Translations under genes and position numbers: made by a program
The notes under the pieces: generated by a model
Told to the model about the DNA's origin: nothing
The model's input: only the letters and a program-made list of their open reading frames with translations
Databases searched by the model: none
Assembly (NCBI GenBank): GCA_965240325.2
Contig: OZ251225.1
Location: 1,674,001 to 1,738,000 of the forward strand
DNA: 64,000 bases
From: Rebecca billardiae RCC1528
Taxonomy: Eukaryota; Haptophyta
Reading direction: 5' to 3'
In this document: positions 10,306 to 20,899 of the stretch, piece by piece
Position numbering within the stretch: the stretch's first letter is position 1
Layout: every line of letters starts with the position of its first letter

Positions 10306-11427
10306 ATGGAGCAAGCGCGGGTGGTCGAGCCTGACGAAGACGCTGCTGCGGTGTCGCTGCTCGTGCGGCAGATGGTGCACTATGTGAGTACGTCTGTCGC
10401 GATCGAGCGCGTCGCCGCCGACATGGCCATCCTGGAGCGGCGGCAAGCCTCGGCATGGACGTCAGAGCTTGCACACGAGCTCACGCGCCGGCAGCAGCCT
10501 GCGCAGCGCGGCGTGCCAGCCCAGCCTGGGAAAGGTGGCTCGCAAGGCGAATCGAACGGCACGCGTGGGGGACGGGCAACACGAGCGGCACCCCCGGGCG
10601 ACAAGCGACCGAGCGCATCCGCATCCAGGCGGAACAGCGTGGAGGCTGCGGCGACTTCGGCCGCAAGCTCACGTCTCAAGGGCGGAGACACGGGATCGCG
10701 CGCGCCGGTGAAACAACGCGCGGGCGCAAAGCCCGGCCGGAGCCGGGCGGGCACCGTGAGCCAAGCCGGCGGGGCGGAGGCCTCGGTGCGTCCGACCCTC
10801 TCCGACATCATCGTGCTCGGCCCCCACGGCGGCGATCCGGAAGTCACTGCCTTTACCGGCTGCGTCGGGGACGCCGTCGTGGCAGGAGAGGATCAGGCGG
10901 TGCGGGTGCTGCGCAAGCGGCTGGCACAGCTCTCGGCGGCGCGTTATGAGACCGAGCGCGAGGAGCGGCGTGAGCGGCTCGAGCGGCGGACATCTATCCG
11001 CTCGCTGGACGGCTTGGCCTCTTCGCTCGGCAACACTCCGCCCGGCGCTGGCGGTGCGCCGCAGGTGCTCTCTGGCGAGAAGATGCAGGCGCGGATGCGG
11101 GTCGAGCGCGCACGGCAGGCCCTCGCCGCGGCGGAAGTCAGTGTGGCCGACCCGCCGCAGCCGTCACCCAGCGTCTTTCTGGGGAGCTTCGGCACCAGCG
11201 CCACCAGCTCGACGCCTTCACCGGCGGCACCTCCCCTCCATCGAGTTCGCTCGCACCCGGCTGCACGCATCCCAATGCCAGTCACCAAGGTGACTCGTGC
11301 CGCCGTGAGCGACATTCGAGGGCCATCCTCCGGTGCGCTCGGCGACGCAGTCGGCGCCGGCACGGGGGGGTCCCCGCAGGTGCCCCCCAGCGTGCTACGC
11401 ACTGCACTTCACCTGCCACGGCGGTAG
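10306..11427 (+). CDS. Uncharacterised basic, Ser/Arg/Gly-rich protein with coiled coil
   Basis: This frame has GC-rich third positions and encodes about 373 residues. The N-terminal part is helical (EDAAAVSLLVRQMVHYVSTS and AADMAILERRQASAW). A disordered basic linker follows, then a block PTLSDIIVLGPHGGDPEVTA, and then an Arg/Glu-rich coiled coil (RYETEREERRERLERR, about residues 210-230) and a Pro/Ser-rich tail. No domain was recognised. The start could instead be the in-frame ATG at 10198, which adds 36 low-complexity residues. The gene is divergent from the DEAD-box helicase with at most 140 bp between starts. No function is assigned. Confidence 0.6.
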   Translation: MEQARVVEPDEDAAAVSLLVRQMVHYVSTSVAIERVAADMAILERRQASAWTSELAHELTRRQQPAQRGVPAQPGKGGSQGESNGTRGGRATRAAPPGDKRPSASASRRNSVEAAATSAASSRLKGGDTGSRAPVKQRAGAKPGRSRAGTVSQAGGAEASVRPTLSDIIVLGPHGGDPEVTAFTGCVGDAVVAGEDQAVRVLRKRLAQLSAARYETEREERRERLERRTSIRSLDGLASSLGNTPPGAGGAPQVLSGEKMQARMRVERARQALAAAEVSVADPPQPSPSVFLGSFGTSATSSTPSPAAPPLHRVRSHPAARIPMPVTKVTRAAVSDIRGPSSGALGDAVGAGTGGSPQVPPSVLRTALHLPRR

Positions 11428-12046
11428 CCGCCAGGCAACCGACCTGCTAGTAGTACCGCGCAGTGATGAATCATGAAGTGAAACGCGCGCAGCATATGCC
11501 TGGCATCCCTGATGATGGCTGATAAACAAGCATATCAGTGATGATTCAGCGCAGACACATTCCGCGCGATTCAGATGCGCGCAGTCTCAAGTGATATGCG
11601 CTAGCAGACTGTGTACGCAGCTCAGCGCTGCGTTTTTCCACGGGCCGGTCCGCCAGACCGCGAAACAATTCACGCATTTTCAGAGCGAGTCGCGGCTCCG
11701 CCTTCCCATTGGTCGGTTGGGGGGGGATCGAAAAATGAGCGGTCGCCAAAGTGAGACATATTATCTCAATACCATCAGGCGAAAGACTGGAATCAGGAAG
11801 AAAACGAGCCAATGGTCGTCCCGGAAGGCATGATGGCTTGGCCGCAATCTCCTTAGCATCTCAGCAATCTTCGCTCCTTTTTTGTGTCCTTCTCCACCTC
11901 CACGAGGCCTGGACGAGATCGCTTGCGAGCGGAAGGGCTTCGGGTCGAGACTCGAGTAGAGCGCGTCAAAGCGAGGGGAGCCGCTGGCTCGCTGGCTCCG
12001 TGAGGTTCAAGGCAGCTAGCCGCCGACGCTGATGGCGAAGACGGCG

Positions 12047-12111
12047 GCTGGCCAAGGGCCGTAAGGGCACCCAACTCCCAGTGCGGCCAGCTCGGAGGTT
12101 GAGGTGCCTCT
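12047..12111 (+). repeat. Left arm of a ~55-65 bp inverted repeat
   Basis: The 35-base core (about 12052-12086) reappears exactly as its reverse complement near 12735-12770. A flanking AGGTTGAGGTGCCTC segment also matches after a 6-base insertion in this arm. Confidence 0.8.
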
Positions 12112-12719
12112 GTCTGTCTCGTGGCCTCGCGACTCGCGTCCGGCCGGCGTGCTTCAAACGCTGCGCGAGGGCGCGACGTCGAGCGCTCTGCCTGGATGAC
12201 TGGCGGCGATGCCGAACCCGGACGGCTCGCCGCTGAGCGGCGCGGGTCAAGGCTCTCCTGACACGCGCGTGAGTCCGCCAGGCTCGCCTCTTTCGCCTCT
12301 CGGCCCGTGCAATCGGCAGTTGCCAACGCGGCGCGCGAGCTCACTCGTGCCGTGCGCGCCAGCAGCAAACGGAGCGCTCGGGCTGCTTGCACCGGGCACG
12401 CAGGGGCAAGCGTGGGCGCCCGCCCGCACTTTGGCTTGTAGGCCCCTACGGGCAGCCTCCATGTCCGCCTGACTCACTTCCGTTCCCGGCGGTCGGCTGC
12501 TCGACTCGTCGCGCGTCCGGTGGCCTCAGCCGAGCTGCGCTCGGCTCGCCCCCACCTCCGCCTCCACCTCCGCCTCGCCATCAGCACTGTCCGCCTCGCC
12601 CGCCGCCCGCCGCCCGCCGCGCGCCGCCCGCCGCGGCGCCCCGTCATGCCCGCACCCTCGCCTCCCGCGTCTTCGGCGACGGGCCACTCACCGCGGGCAC
12701 TCACGGAGGCGAGCACAAC

Positions 12720-12775
12720 AGAGGCGCCCCAACCTCCGCACTGGGAGTTGGGTGCCCTTACGGCCCTTGGGCTGG
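12720..12775 (-). repeat. Right arm of the inverted repeat
   Basis: Reverse complement of 12047-12111 apart from a few substitutions and a 6-base deletion. Read outward, both arms can be translated as TEAPQPP...HWELGALTALG. Confidence 0.8.
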
Positions 12776-14353
12776 CGATGGTCGCAACTCAAGTGGGATT
12801 GGGGATTGGAAGATGGGCTGAAAGACCAGGCATCGTATTCAACTCCAGCCGACCAACACTGCAGCTCTGTGATGCGGGCCCGGCCACTGTACTGTACACG
12901 GCAGGCCCCGGGCTTGCGTCGCGCCGCAGGTTGGGGTCGCCGGCCTTCCTATAGGCGCTCACCACGGCTCTTGCGACGGTGACGGTGACATGGATGAAGA
13001 CGATGGCGACGCCTTTCACCACGCTGCCTCTGCGTGGCCAGACTGGCTGCGCAGTCGATCGGCCGGATGCACATCAAAAGGGTGGTGGCGGGCCGGTCCG
13101 CGGCGGGCAAGCTCATCATGTCGTTAGGGCCTGGCGTCCGCGGCATGTGCCGTTTTCACCTCCCGCAGGTCGCATTTGAGCTGATGGAGTTATGCGGCGA
13201 CGTCCTCAAGACCGGGCCAGATGATCACAGCGTGGAGTGCAACGCTTGTTTTGCCGGGCGGTGAGCCGCGCGTGTTGATTCGCCGCGAATGATCGCTCGG
13301 CGACGACGACTACCGCTCGTCGACTATACGGGATTACGGCCGCGTACGTACTGCTATAATAACGGCGGTATAACTATCGGACCGTGTAGTAGTACCGGCG
13401 GGCCGTGGCGCGCCGCCGAGTCGTGCCGATTCCAGGACGGTATTTCGCCTATTCGTTCCGACGACTCATCCGACGTCGGCGGCCCGCGCGCGCATGTTAG
13501 CCCGTTATTATTACTCGTCGTTGTTCACCTACTCCTGAACTCCTCATCCCGATCCGAGTCCGACTCAGAAGTCAGTGTCAGATCCGGGCGCTGCGCCATC
13601 AGTGCGGGCGGCGTCACCACTTCTGTCGCCGCCGGCGGAACGTCTCCGCCGCCGGTCGGACCGGCGCTAGAAGTCGTAGATGAATTGCTGGCGCTGTTGC
13701 TAGATCCGAGTATCCGTCAGACGTGATGGCACCGTGTCCCGTGATGGGACATGAGTCTGGTCCGGCGGCGGCACTCGCCAATCGCGAAAGTTCGACACGC
13801 GGTGACTGCATGCTCTGATGATGATCGTCATCTGTATATTGAGTGACTGGCGGGCAGCAGAGTGACGACGACGCCCACCGCGCTGTCGTCCGTCTAGTGC
13901 CAAGCTCCCAAGAGTCGTCGCGGGCCTTTGACGCGGGGCGCCGTGCGCACCGGCGCTGCAATAACTCGCCAACTCGGCATCGTCACGAGTCTGCACGGGC
14001 CTCGGCCGATTTGGTGAACCCAGCGGCGTGCACTGCCGCGAGCGTGCTGCCCGGGCTGACCTTGGATTCGATGCCAGAGTGATAAGACATGACAATTCCA
14101 TAGTCTGTGCTTGCCCTCCCCACTACCCGCGTACGCCGCGAGTGCCTCCGTACGAGTTCATGGCCGCGTAGAACGGCGCACCGTGCGGCGGGCGACGAGG
14201 CCGCACTCGTGAGCTGCATGCTGCATCCAGGCAACGCCTTGGACGCGTACCTGTGCTTCCTGAGAAGGCGGGCCTCACGCCTGGCTGCGCTGGTGTCGGT
14301 GGACGCCCTGAGCTTCACCGCAGCCAGCCCACCCTGGGCGTCGACAACCTTGT

Positions 14354-14975
14354 TTACAAACCGTGCCGTGCAGGAGCCCGCTCCCACAAGCTGCTCTCAC
14401 AGTGAGCCGCAGCTGGGACATCCATCTGTTCGGCCTCCTCGCTGGGGAGCGTCAGGTCGAGCGCCGGAACTTCCGACTTGCGCGAGCCCAGCAGCCGGCC
14501 GAGCGGCGCCCAGCCGCGCGCGCTCTCCCCCTCCGCGCGGCGCAGCGTGAATGAAGGCGGGCGCGCACGACGTTGATTGAGAAAGAGCTCCTCCTCCTGC
14601 ACGCGCAGGCTCCACAGCACAAGCGCGCCCGATGCGAAGAGGAAAGCATCGAAGGGTGCGGGCAGCGCGTGCTCGTCGCGCTCCCACTGAGAGCACGACG
14701 TGGGCAACGTGAACGTCACGTGCCGACGGGCGTCGGTCAGACGACGTGGACGGGAGGCGAGCAGCGCGGCGGAGGAGACGTGGGTGCCAGTGAGCGTGCA
14801 CGGCGCGGACGGCTCCCCGCCGCAGGGCGGCGTCGTGTGCTCGCCCGCCGGCCGCCTCTCTAGGATCCTCAGAATCCTCAGAAGTCCGCCTCGCCGGGCC
14901 GCGTTGAGAGCCCCAACTGAAAACTCCCAAGGGGGGCTTCCAGGTCTTGCATCTGAAGACCACGATCTCCGTCCG
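14354..14975 (-). CDS. Putative exon(s) of an unrecognised protein
   Basis: A frame open from about 14975 to a stop at 14354 shows strong GC bias at third positions between about 14720 and 14420, as the confident genes do. It encodes FDAFLFASGALVLWSLRVQE, a possible membrane or signal-anchor helix, then LFLNQRRARPPSFTLRRAEG and a Ser/Glu-rich segment. No ATG lies in the open part, so at least one upstream exon is expected; an ATG reading MQDLEAPLGSFQLGLSTRPG in another frame near 14951 could begin the gene. The downstream frame at 13983-14387 could continue it. No family was recognised and the boundaries are approximate. Confidence 0.35.
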
Positions 14976-16200
14976 ATCTTCGTTTAGTCTATTGGTGCGA
15001 CGAAGCAGGAATGTGATTTTCTTTTGTCCTCCGCGTGTCGATCTCGCCGGCTCGCAAGCCAAGCCTTTCAGAAACGCGGCGACGGCTCCGCGGGACGATC
15101 CGCGGATTCACAGACGAATCATCAGCAGTCATCAGAATGATGAATAACTGAAAATAATATTATATATTAATAATCAGATTATTAAATGAGGCCCGGCTGA
15201 TGGGGCGCACCCGCCGCAGCCTGACCGCGGACTAATTCTATGATTTAACGACACAGGCACGATGGGACGGCGTGGTCACCGACACCGTAGCTAATATTAA
15301 TTCTATCACAGTCTAAGTTCTATCTAGATATATCTCTATGCACTTGCAGCGGATCCGGGATCGATCGGTCATCGGCGGCGGATACGTACTAAGAGTAAGA
15401 GACCGTATCATAGCCAGTGACCGTCCGTACGATTCACACTCTGACCTGGCGGCTGTCAGTACCGTCACAGACTGACGGACGTCGGAGTAAGCTACTGTAA
15501 CTACTGTGAGATTCGAGTCGTATCCGCGCGCGGTATCCGCTGCCGGGAGCGCGCGCTGGCCGCCGCCCGAAGCCCGCTCGCGATAGAGTACTGTGTGTCG
15601 CGTCGGCAATAGTAATCATAATCTTATGTCACCGGGTCACTTGTCAGGTGCCGGTCGTCGCATGCACTTACTGGCGGGCCTGACGACGTCGACGACGACT
15701 TGTAGTTGGCGACAAGTCAACGTGCTCACAGTCACTCCGCTCACACCACCACTGCTGCAAGCTTCGACCAGTACCACGACAGACGAATCAGGAGAGCTGC
15801 GCCCTCGTGCCTGTGTCTTTATCAATATATATATATACTACGAATTGATCGGCGCGCGGGCTGATGTGCCTACTACTGTATGCCGTTAGTCCGAGTCCGA
15901 CGGACTCGGACCGGACTCGCGAGTCTGACCGGGAGAGTGACCGGCCACCGGGCGCGCGCTGAGACCGACGGCTTCAGTGTCTCAGACACACACGGCCTAA
16001 ATGGGCCTTGGACTTGGTTGACTGTCACAGTCCTGTCACAGTACCGGCAGTATGCTGGCTATGGTGCCACAGCCCAGAGTGATGACGCTGACCCAGTGAC
16101 GTCAGGTGAGAAACGTTCGCCTCACGTGACTACTGTAGTTACGGGAACGACGGGCACGCCGCTGATAGTAACGGGTTTGCAAGCCCAAGGCCTTGACTTT
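14976..16200. other. AT-richer intergenic region, no gene
   Basis: Locally AT-rich (for example 15140-15190, 15290-15340 and 15815-15845), with short palindromic CGGACTCGGA-type motifs near 15890-15920. The frames lack codon bias and no RNA gene was recognised. Confidence 0.55.
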
Positions 16201-16737
16201 TCAGATGAGCCCCTTCAGCCGTGTCTCCTTGTGGATCTCGTATGCGCCGAGTGTGGCGAGGTAGTCGCCTGTCACGGGGCACTTGTATTTACCAGGCAAG
16301 CCGGTAAGGTAGCAGAACTTCCGCGGTGGCCGGGTTGATGGTTTGACAGCTGCCGTTGCGTATGTCGGTACCCAGCTTGGGTACTTGTGGTACTGCTCCT
16401 CGTCGACAACCTCGTCGAATGACTTGGTGCGCGCGGCTTCGTCGCGTGCGCTGTCACCGCCGTGCCGAGTCTTCTTCTTCTTCTGCTGCTTCGCGCCACC
16501 CTTCTTCTTCGACGGCTTGCGGTCGCCCAGGAAGAGCTCCTCGTCATCATCGTCATCGCCGGGCACGTACTCGTCATCATCCGCGTCGACGACGTCCTCT
16601 TGCCAGTTGTCGCGCTCCAGGGCGTCGAGCCTTTTCCTCTTCAGCTCCTGGCGCGTGTGGTCATCGAAGACGCGCACCTTGTCGCTCAGCTGTCGCGTAC
16701 GCGTCGAGGACCGCTTGGCTTTGTCTTCGGCCGACAT
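16201..16737 (-). CDS. ZNHIT1/SWC6-like subunit with degenerate HIT finger
   Basis: A 178-residue protein matching ZNHIT1 (yeast Vps71/Swc6, plant SEF), a subunit of the SWR1/SRCAP complex that deposits H2A.Z. The family order is kept: a basic helix with LDALERDNWQED (compare LEALENDNFQDD in ZNHIT1), an acidic stretch, a KKKKTRHGG segment and FDEVVDEEQYHKYPSW, then the C-terminal finger region RPPRKFCYLTGLPGKYKCPV and YEIHKETRL. In typical HIT fingers there are eight Cys/His ligands; here only the first Cys, the third Cys and the His remain, the others being Thr, Leu or Gly. The finger now reads partly like a YL1-C domain (TGLPxKYxxPVTG). Intronless and divergent from the TMEM186-like gene, 143 bp apart. 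Confidence 0.75.
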   Translation of the reverse strand: MSAEDKAKRSSTRTRQLSDKVRVFDDHTRQELKRKRLDALERDNWQEDVVDADDDEYVPGDDDDDEELFLGDRKPSKKKGGAKQQKKKKTRHGGDSARDEAARTKSFDEVVDEEQYHKYPSWVPTYATAAVKPSTRPPRKFCYLTGLPGKYKCPVTGDYLATLGAYEIHKETRLKGLI

Positions 16738-16880
16738 CGTGTTCCGTCAGCCCGAGTGGAGAAAGCCCGCGTCGGGCGGCTGGCCATGTGTCCGCAGCCG
16801 CGCCACTGGTCAGCACCCAGCAAGGAACTGGACCGCCGCCGTCGTCGTCGCGCCAACCGCGCGCTCGCAACACTCCTCCA

Positions 16881-17372
16881 ATGCGCATCTATCGCTCGCC
16901 CTGGGTGAGAGCGGTCCGGATGGTCCTGCGCGCCAAGGTGCTGCAGCTTGGCTGCCTGGTTGGTGCCGCATCGCCCGCGGTCCTCGCCACTAAGCGCGAG
17001 CCCGTCACGTTCACGGACAAATTAATCGTGGGCACATCCTGCTGCGGTTCACTCGTCGTCGCGGCAACGTTGAATTTCTTGTCCAGGCGTTTCGTCGGCG
17101 AAATGCGTGTGCTCAGGGCTGAACAGCGCCTCGTCGTGAGCACGCTGTCTGTGTGGGGCAGCCGCATCGACAAGTCCTTTCCTCTAGCTTCTGTCGTCGC
17201 CCTGCCACTCCCCATTTTGCGGTCGCGCAAAGCGGTGCCCCTGACATTTGCAGACGATCCAGGCACGCAGCATGTCGTGCTGCTGCGCGACGATCACATC
17301 AACGACAGGCTCCTACTCGAGCAGGCCCTCTCTGGCAGTGAGATACCTGCGAAGGCTGATCTGGAGCCGTGA
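16881..17372 (+). CDS. TMEM186-like mitochondrial membrane protein
   Basis: A 163-residue protein with two hydrophobic segments (LQLGCLVGAASPAVLAT and GTSCCGSLVVAATLNFLS) separated by a short loop, followed by a soluble C-terminal domain (VGEMRVLRAEQRLVVSTLSV, WGSRIDKSFPLASVVALP). This layout, with RRFVGEM after the second helix and a WGxRxD motif, is that of the TMEM186/TMEM70-type family, whose animal members help assemble respiratory complex I. The assignment rests on pattern and topology only. The frame is open upstream to 16356, but that part overlaps the divergent ZNHIT1 gene, so the ATG at 16881 was chosen. Confidence 0.6.
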   Translation: MRIYRSPWVRAVRMVLRAKVLQLGCLVGAASPAVLATKREPVTFTDKLIVGTSCCGSLVVAATLNFLSRRFVGEMRVLRAEQRLVVSTLSVWGSRIDKSFPLASVVALPLPILRSRKAVPLTFADDPGTQHVVLLRDDHINDRLLLEQALSGSEIPAKADLEP

Positions 17373-18179
17373 TCGGAGGTCATCCCACTCATCGGTCAGC
17401 CCCGGGCACAGCTTCGAGCTCGCATTGCAGCGCAGCAGCCGCTCGTGGCACGACCCAGCAATTAGCGTTGGGCTGTCTGCGTGCCCCGACCTCCACACAT
17501 GATCGGGAACATGCGATGGTCGAGCACGTCCTGCGCACGCAGTTCCACTGCGCGCCGCAGCTGTCACTGTCAGCCGTGTGCGGCGCGAGCAGCCGAGCAC
17601 GCAGCAGCTGGCTGCACGAGACTGTGCACCGCCGGCGGTTTGCTGCTGACGCGCCTGCGCAGCCTGAAAGGCCAAGTCGCTCTGAGAATGCCACCACTAG
17701 TGTGGTACTAGTTACTACTGTTAATAATATGCTATATATATATATCATATATTTAGATTCTACCGTACTCCGATTCTCATCTGAGAGTGGCGTTATCATC
17801 AGTGCCGCGCCATCAGATTCAGAGACGGACTGCCCGGAGTAGCATATACGCGGTCCGGTCAGTCTAACTAAGTCTAACACGGCATATCAGCTGACACGGT
17901 GACGTTCACGACAGGACAGGGAGTGGCAGGGGCTGGGCCTGGTGCCCTCCGCAGCCGTGGAGTGCTGACAGTGCACAAGCAGGGCTGGTGATGATGAACT
18001 GTTTACTAAGAGTATGAGACGCACACAGCTCAGGCAGGCGAGATTGACGCCGCCCGCCAACTGTCACCCGCCCATGAAGACAGTGATGAAGCCCAGCTGT
18101 TGCATGCGTGGTGACCGTGGTGACGAGATCACGTCATCACGACTCAAGAGAAGGATGAAGGCGGCAGCAACTTGGCACG
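17373..18179. other. Intergenic region, no gene
   Basis: About 800 bp with a short TA-rich tract near 17730-17755. Several overlapping frames on both strands have no codon bias. Confidence 0.55.
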
Positions 18180-19550
18180 ATGGCGGCGGCGCACGGCCGG
18201 GAGGACACACGACATGCCGCTGCGCTCGCCGGTCGCTCGCCGGTAGTGAGCTTGGTGACGCTCACGGTGGTAGCTTCGCTGTCGGGTATCGGGAACGGCT
18301 TCAACCTCACGCTCCCCGCCGCGATCGGTCCGGTGCTCGCCTCGCACTTCCGCCTGAGCCTCGCACAGGAGGGGCTGCTCGCCGCTGCAGTGTACGCAGG
18401 CGCCGTCGTTGGCTGCCTCGTCGGCGGTGGGCTCGTCGAATGGCTTGGGCGCGTACGACCGATCATCGTGGGCGAGACGCTTCTCCTCGCATCCGCGCTT
18501 GCATCGGCGCTGGCGCCGACCGCGCAGACGTTCGCTGCCGCGCGCGCGGCGGCCGGCGTCGCAGTTGGTATCTGCATCGTTGGCAAGCCCATCTACCTGT
18601 CAGAGATGGCGCCGCTTGCCGAGCGCGGGACGCTCATGAATCTGCTGCCGGTGTTCATGTCCATCGGAGCCCTGCTCACGCACGCCGCGCGAGCCTCGCT
18701 CCCGACGTGGCGACACGTCGTGGTATTGTCAGTCGTGCCCCCAGCCCTCCTTCTGGCTGTCGCGTGCCGGCTGCCGGAGGGGCCGACGCGGGTGCATGCG
18801 TTGCCGCGCTCGTCCTCACAAGGAGGCAGAGACCGCGTGCCACTCGTCGCGCACCCGGCCTCCACCCTCGACGGCCTCGTCATCATCTGGCACGACCGAC
18901 CGTCGCGCCGCGCCGCGTTCGCGTCGCTCGCGCTCCTGCTCGCACACCAGGCAAGCGGCCCGGTCGCCATACTCGCACACGCGCTCGCGCTCGCCAACAA
19001 CATTGACGCGCGCACGAGCGCATCGCCACTCATAACGCCGGCCGCGGCGACGCTCGCGCTGAGCGTGTGCCACCTCGTCACGGTGGTCCCGTCTCTCACG
19101 CTCGTCAACCGCGCGCCGCGCACGCTCCTGTTGCGCTCGGCGCTGGCGGCCATCGCGCTGCTTGAGGGCGGCCTGGCACTGCTGCTTGCGGGCGGCCGCG
19201 CGCTCAGCCCTGTGGCAGCCGTCGGCGCGCACGTCCTCGTGATGCTGAGTGTCGCCGCATACCAGCTTGGTGTGGCTGGCACGTTCTGGGTCACGACGGC
19301 TGAGATCTGGCCGGCGCGCACGCGTGCCATCGGCCTTAGCGCGTGCTACGCCCTCGTCTTCGGAGCGTGCACGCTCTCTCTGTTTGTGTGGCCTGCGCTC
19401 ACGCACGCGCTCGGCCTCGGCGGGGTGGTCGCGCTCCTCTCCGCGCTCGCAGTGCTCGCGCTTGGTGCGTGTTTCCGGCTGGTGCCAGAGACATCGGGGC
19501 TGCCTCTCGGCACAGTCTTCGCGGAGGCCGATCATCCTGGGGATGACTAG
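18180..19550 (+). CDS. Sugar-type MFS transporter
   Basis: A 456-residue intronless membrane protein with about 12 hydrophobic helices. The sugar-transporter signatures are visible: VEWLGRVRPIIVGE after helix 2 (the GRR/K loop), VGICIVGKPIYLSEMAPLAE plus RGTLMNL around helices 4-5, a central loop at about residues 205-240, TAEIWPARTRAIGLS before helix 11 and LVPETSGLPL after helix 12, equivalent to PETKG. This places it in the SLC2-like/sugar porter group of the major facilitator superfamily. The substrate is not predictable. The start ATG is at 18180; the N-terminus is short and polar, so a plasma membrane or vacuolar location is likely. Confidence 0.85.
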   Translation: MAAAHGREDTRHAAALAGRSPVVSLVTLTVVASLSGIGNGFNLTLPAAIGPVLASHFRLSLAQEGLLAAAVYAGAVVGCLVGGGLVEWLGRVRPIIVGETLLLASALASALAPTAQTFAAARAAAGVAVGICIVGKPIYLSEMAPLAERGTLMNLLPVFMSIGALLTHAARASLPTWRHVVVLSVVPPALLLAVACRLPEGPTRVHALPRSSSQGGRDRVPLVAHPASTLDGLVIIWHDRPSRRAAFASLALLLAHQASGPVAILAHALALANNIDARTSASPLITPAAATLALSVCHLVTVVPSLTLVNRAPRTLLLRSALAAIALLEGGLALLLAGGRALSPVAAVGAHVLVMLSVAAYQLGVAGTFWVTTAEIWPARTRAIGLSACYALVFGACTLSLFVWPALTHALGLGGVVALLSALAVLALGACFRLVPETSGLPLGTVFAEADHPGDD

Positions 19551-20249
19551 GGCGCCCGGCTAGAGCAGGCGGACAGCTCACAGCTGAGACTGTCAAATGA
19601 CGACTACTGTATGATACAGTACAGCAGACAGTAACAGTAGCTGCTCTGATCTAGATCATCCCGTCTTTCGAGTTTCGTCAGGCCGGGAGTCCCGGACATG
19701 ATAAGTTATTAAGTGACATCACTGCTGATGATAACGATCTTTAATAATTCGTGACGATCGTCTACTGTGACTGTTGACCGCCACCGGACCCGGTGACCGG
19801 AGTCAGCTGCTCACCGTAACTCTATAAGACTCTAGTACGACTCATCTGATACGTACTACTAGCCGTATTAATTGTACTACAGACGAGTCGTACTATATAT
19901 AAGTACTCCGACTGCTGACGACATCGATGTGACATTGAGATGTCAGAGATCGTTGACAGCGGTCTGCTCCGCATCACGAACCCGTATCAGAGCTCTTCCG
20001 TTGGCATCATAGACCGGCCGATGAGGCAGCATTGTGACGGCCTGGCAGCAGCATGGCGGTGTCATCAGTCCTAGTGCGCGTGTGGTGGGATTGACGCGTC
20101 GCGCGCACTCAGCATGGCACGGCTGCCTTCCATGTGGACCTATCTGACGCCCGATCACTCACGACGTCGATCACCTGTGCCCTTTCTTCTCTGCAATCGC
20201 GCGCGCACGAGGGCACGCGTGTCGGCCAAACGCCCAGGCATGTGTGATG
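19551..20249. other. Intergenic region, no gene
   Basis: About 700 bp, locally AT-rich near 19690-19750 and 19820-19900, with CAGTACAGCAGACAGTAACA-like repeats around 19610-19640. No gene is supported. Confidence 0.55.
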
Positions 20250-20736
20250 TCAGCCGCGCAGCCGTGTGGGCATGGGATCTGCCGCACGCAACGAACGGGA
20301 ACGGAACGAAGGCGCGCGGGGGGGCGCGCACGCACTTGGCTTCTCCGTGAGCTCCGCGTACTTGAGGTTGAGATCACCGCCGGTGCCCTGTACCCTGCTG
20401 GCAAACTTGGCTTCCATTAGTGTTGCCAGCTTCTTCTGCGTGACGTGGAGCTTCTCCTGGTCCCTGCGCTTCTCGATCTTCTTCGCGGGGAGGTCAAGCT
20501 CTGCGCAGTGCGCGCGATGGATACGCAGGGCGGGCGCACGACCCCCGCCATCGATCCCAGCGCCTGAGTAAACGAGGATGCCCAAGCACGCTGGGGCGTG
20601 CGCACGTCGTGCGCGCAGGCCGCAGCCACGCACTGCCGGGTTTGAGCTTCTGCTGGTCGCCGCGGACGGGCTTTTGCGGCTTCACGTGTATTCTCTTGTT
20701 CTTGTTCAGCTTCTTCAGCTTGTCCCCCTGCGCCAT
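20250..20736 (-). CDS. Small basic protein, UPF0390/C19orf53-like, two exons
   Basis: Exon 1 (20736-20634) encodes MAQGDKLKKLNKNKRIHVKP ending in DQQKLKPG; exon 2 (20500-20250) continues KLDLPAKKIEKRRDQEKLHV and then MEAKFASRVQ. The joined product is about 117 residues. The MAQG start, lysine-rich body, KxKPG block and small size resemble the UPF0390/C19orf53 (leydig tumour 10 kDa) nucleolar family. The intron (20633-20501) starts GTGCGT and ends CAG. A further GTGCGT donor near 20329 suggests an optional second intron that would change the last ~25 residues. It is head-to-head with the EEP nuclease gene, 163 bp apart. The family call is tentative; the two-exon structure is well supported by composition. 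Confidence 0.55.
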
Positions 20737-20899
20737 CGTTCGGTACGCCCGCCCGCGAGTAGGACCGTGGATCCAGACCGAGACAGGTGGACGTGCACAA
20801 AGCACGTGGTCCGGGCGCTCGCTGCAGACCTGGCGGTATTTGCTTTCCGGACTCGGGCGCACGCCCGGCTTCGCCGGTCGTGAGGACGTGAGGACGAGG

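Larger units (their letters stand above)
11428..14353. other. Gene-poor region with an inverted repeat
   Basis: Nearly 3 kb without a confident gene. The first 400 bp are relatively AT-rich. Between 11.95 and 12.95 kb the sequence is GC-rich and includes an inverted repeat described separately. Short frames at 13034-13264 (+) and 13289-13726 (+) were considered; they have mixed third-position composition and no recognised motif. A frame at 13983-14387 (-) has moderate codon bias and could be a downstream exon of the putative gene at 14354-14975. Confidence 0.5.
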
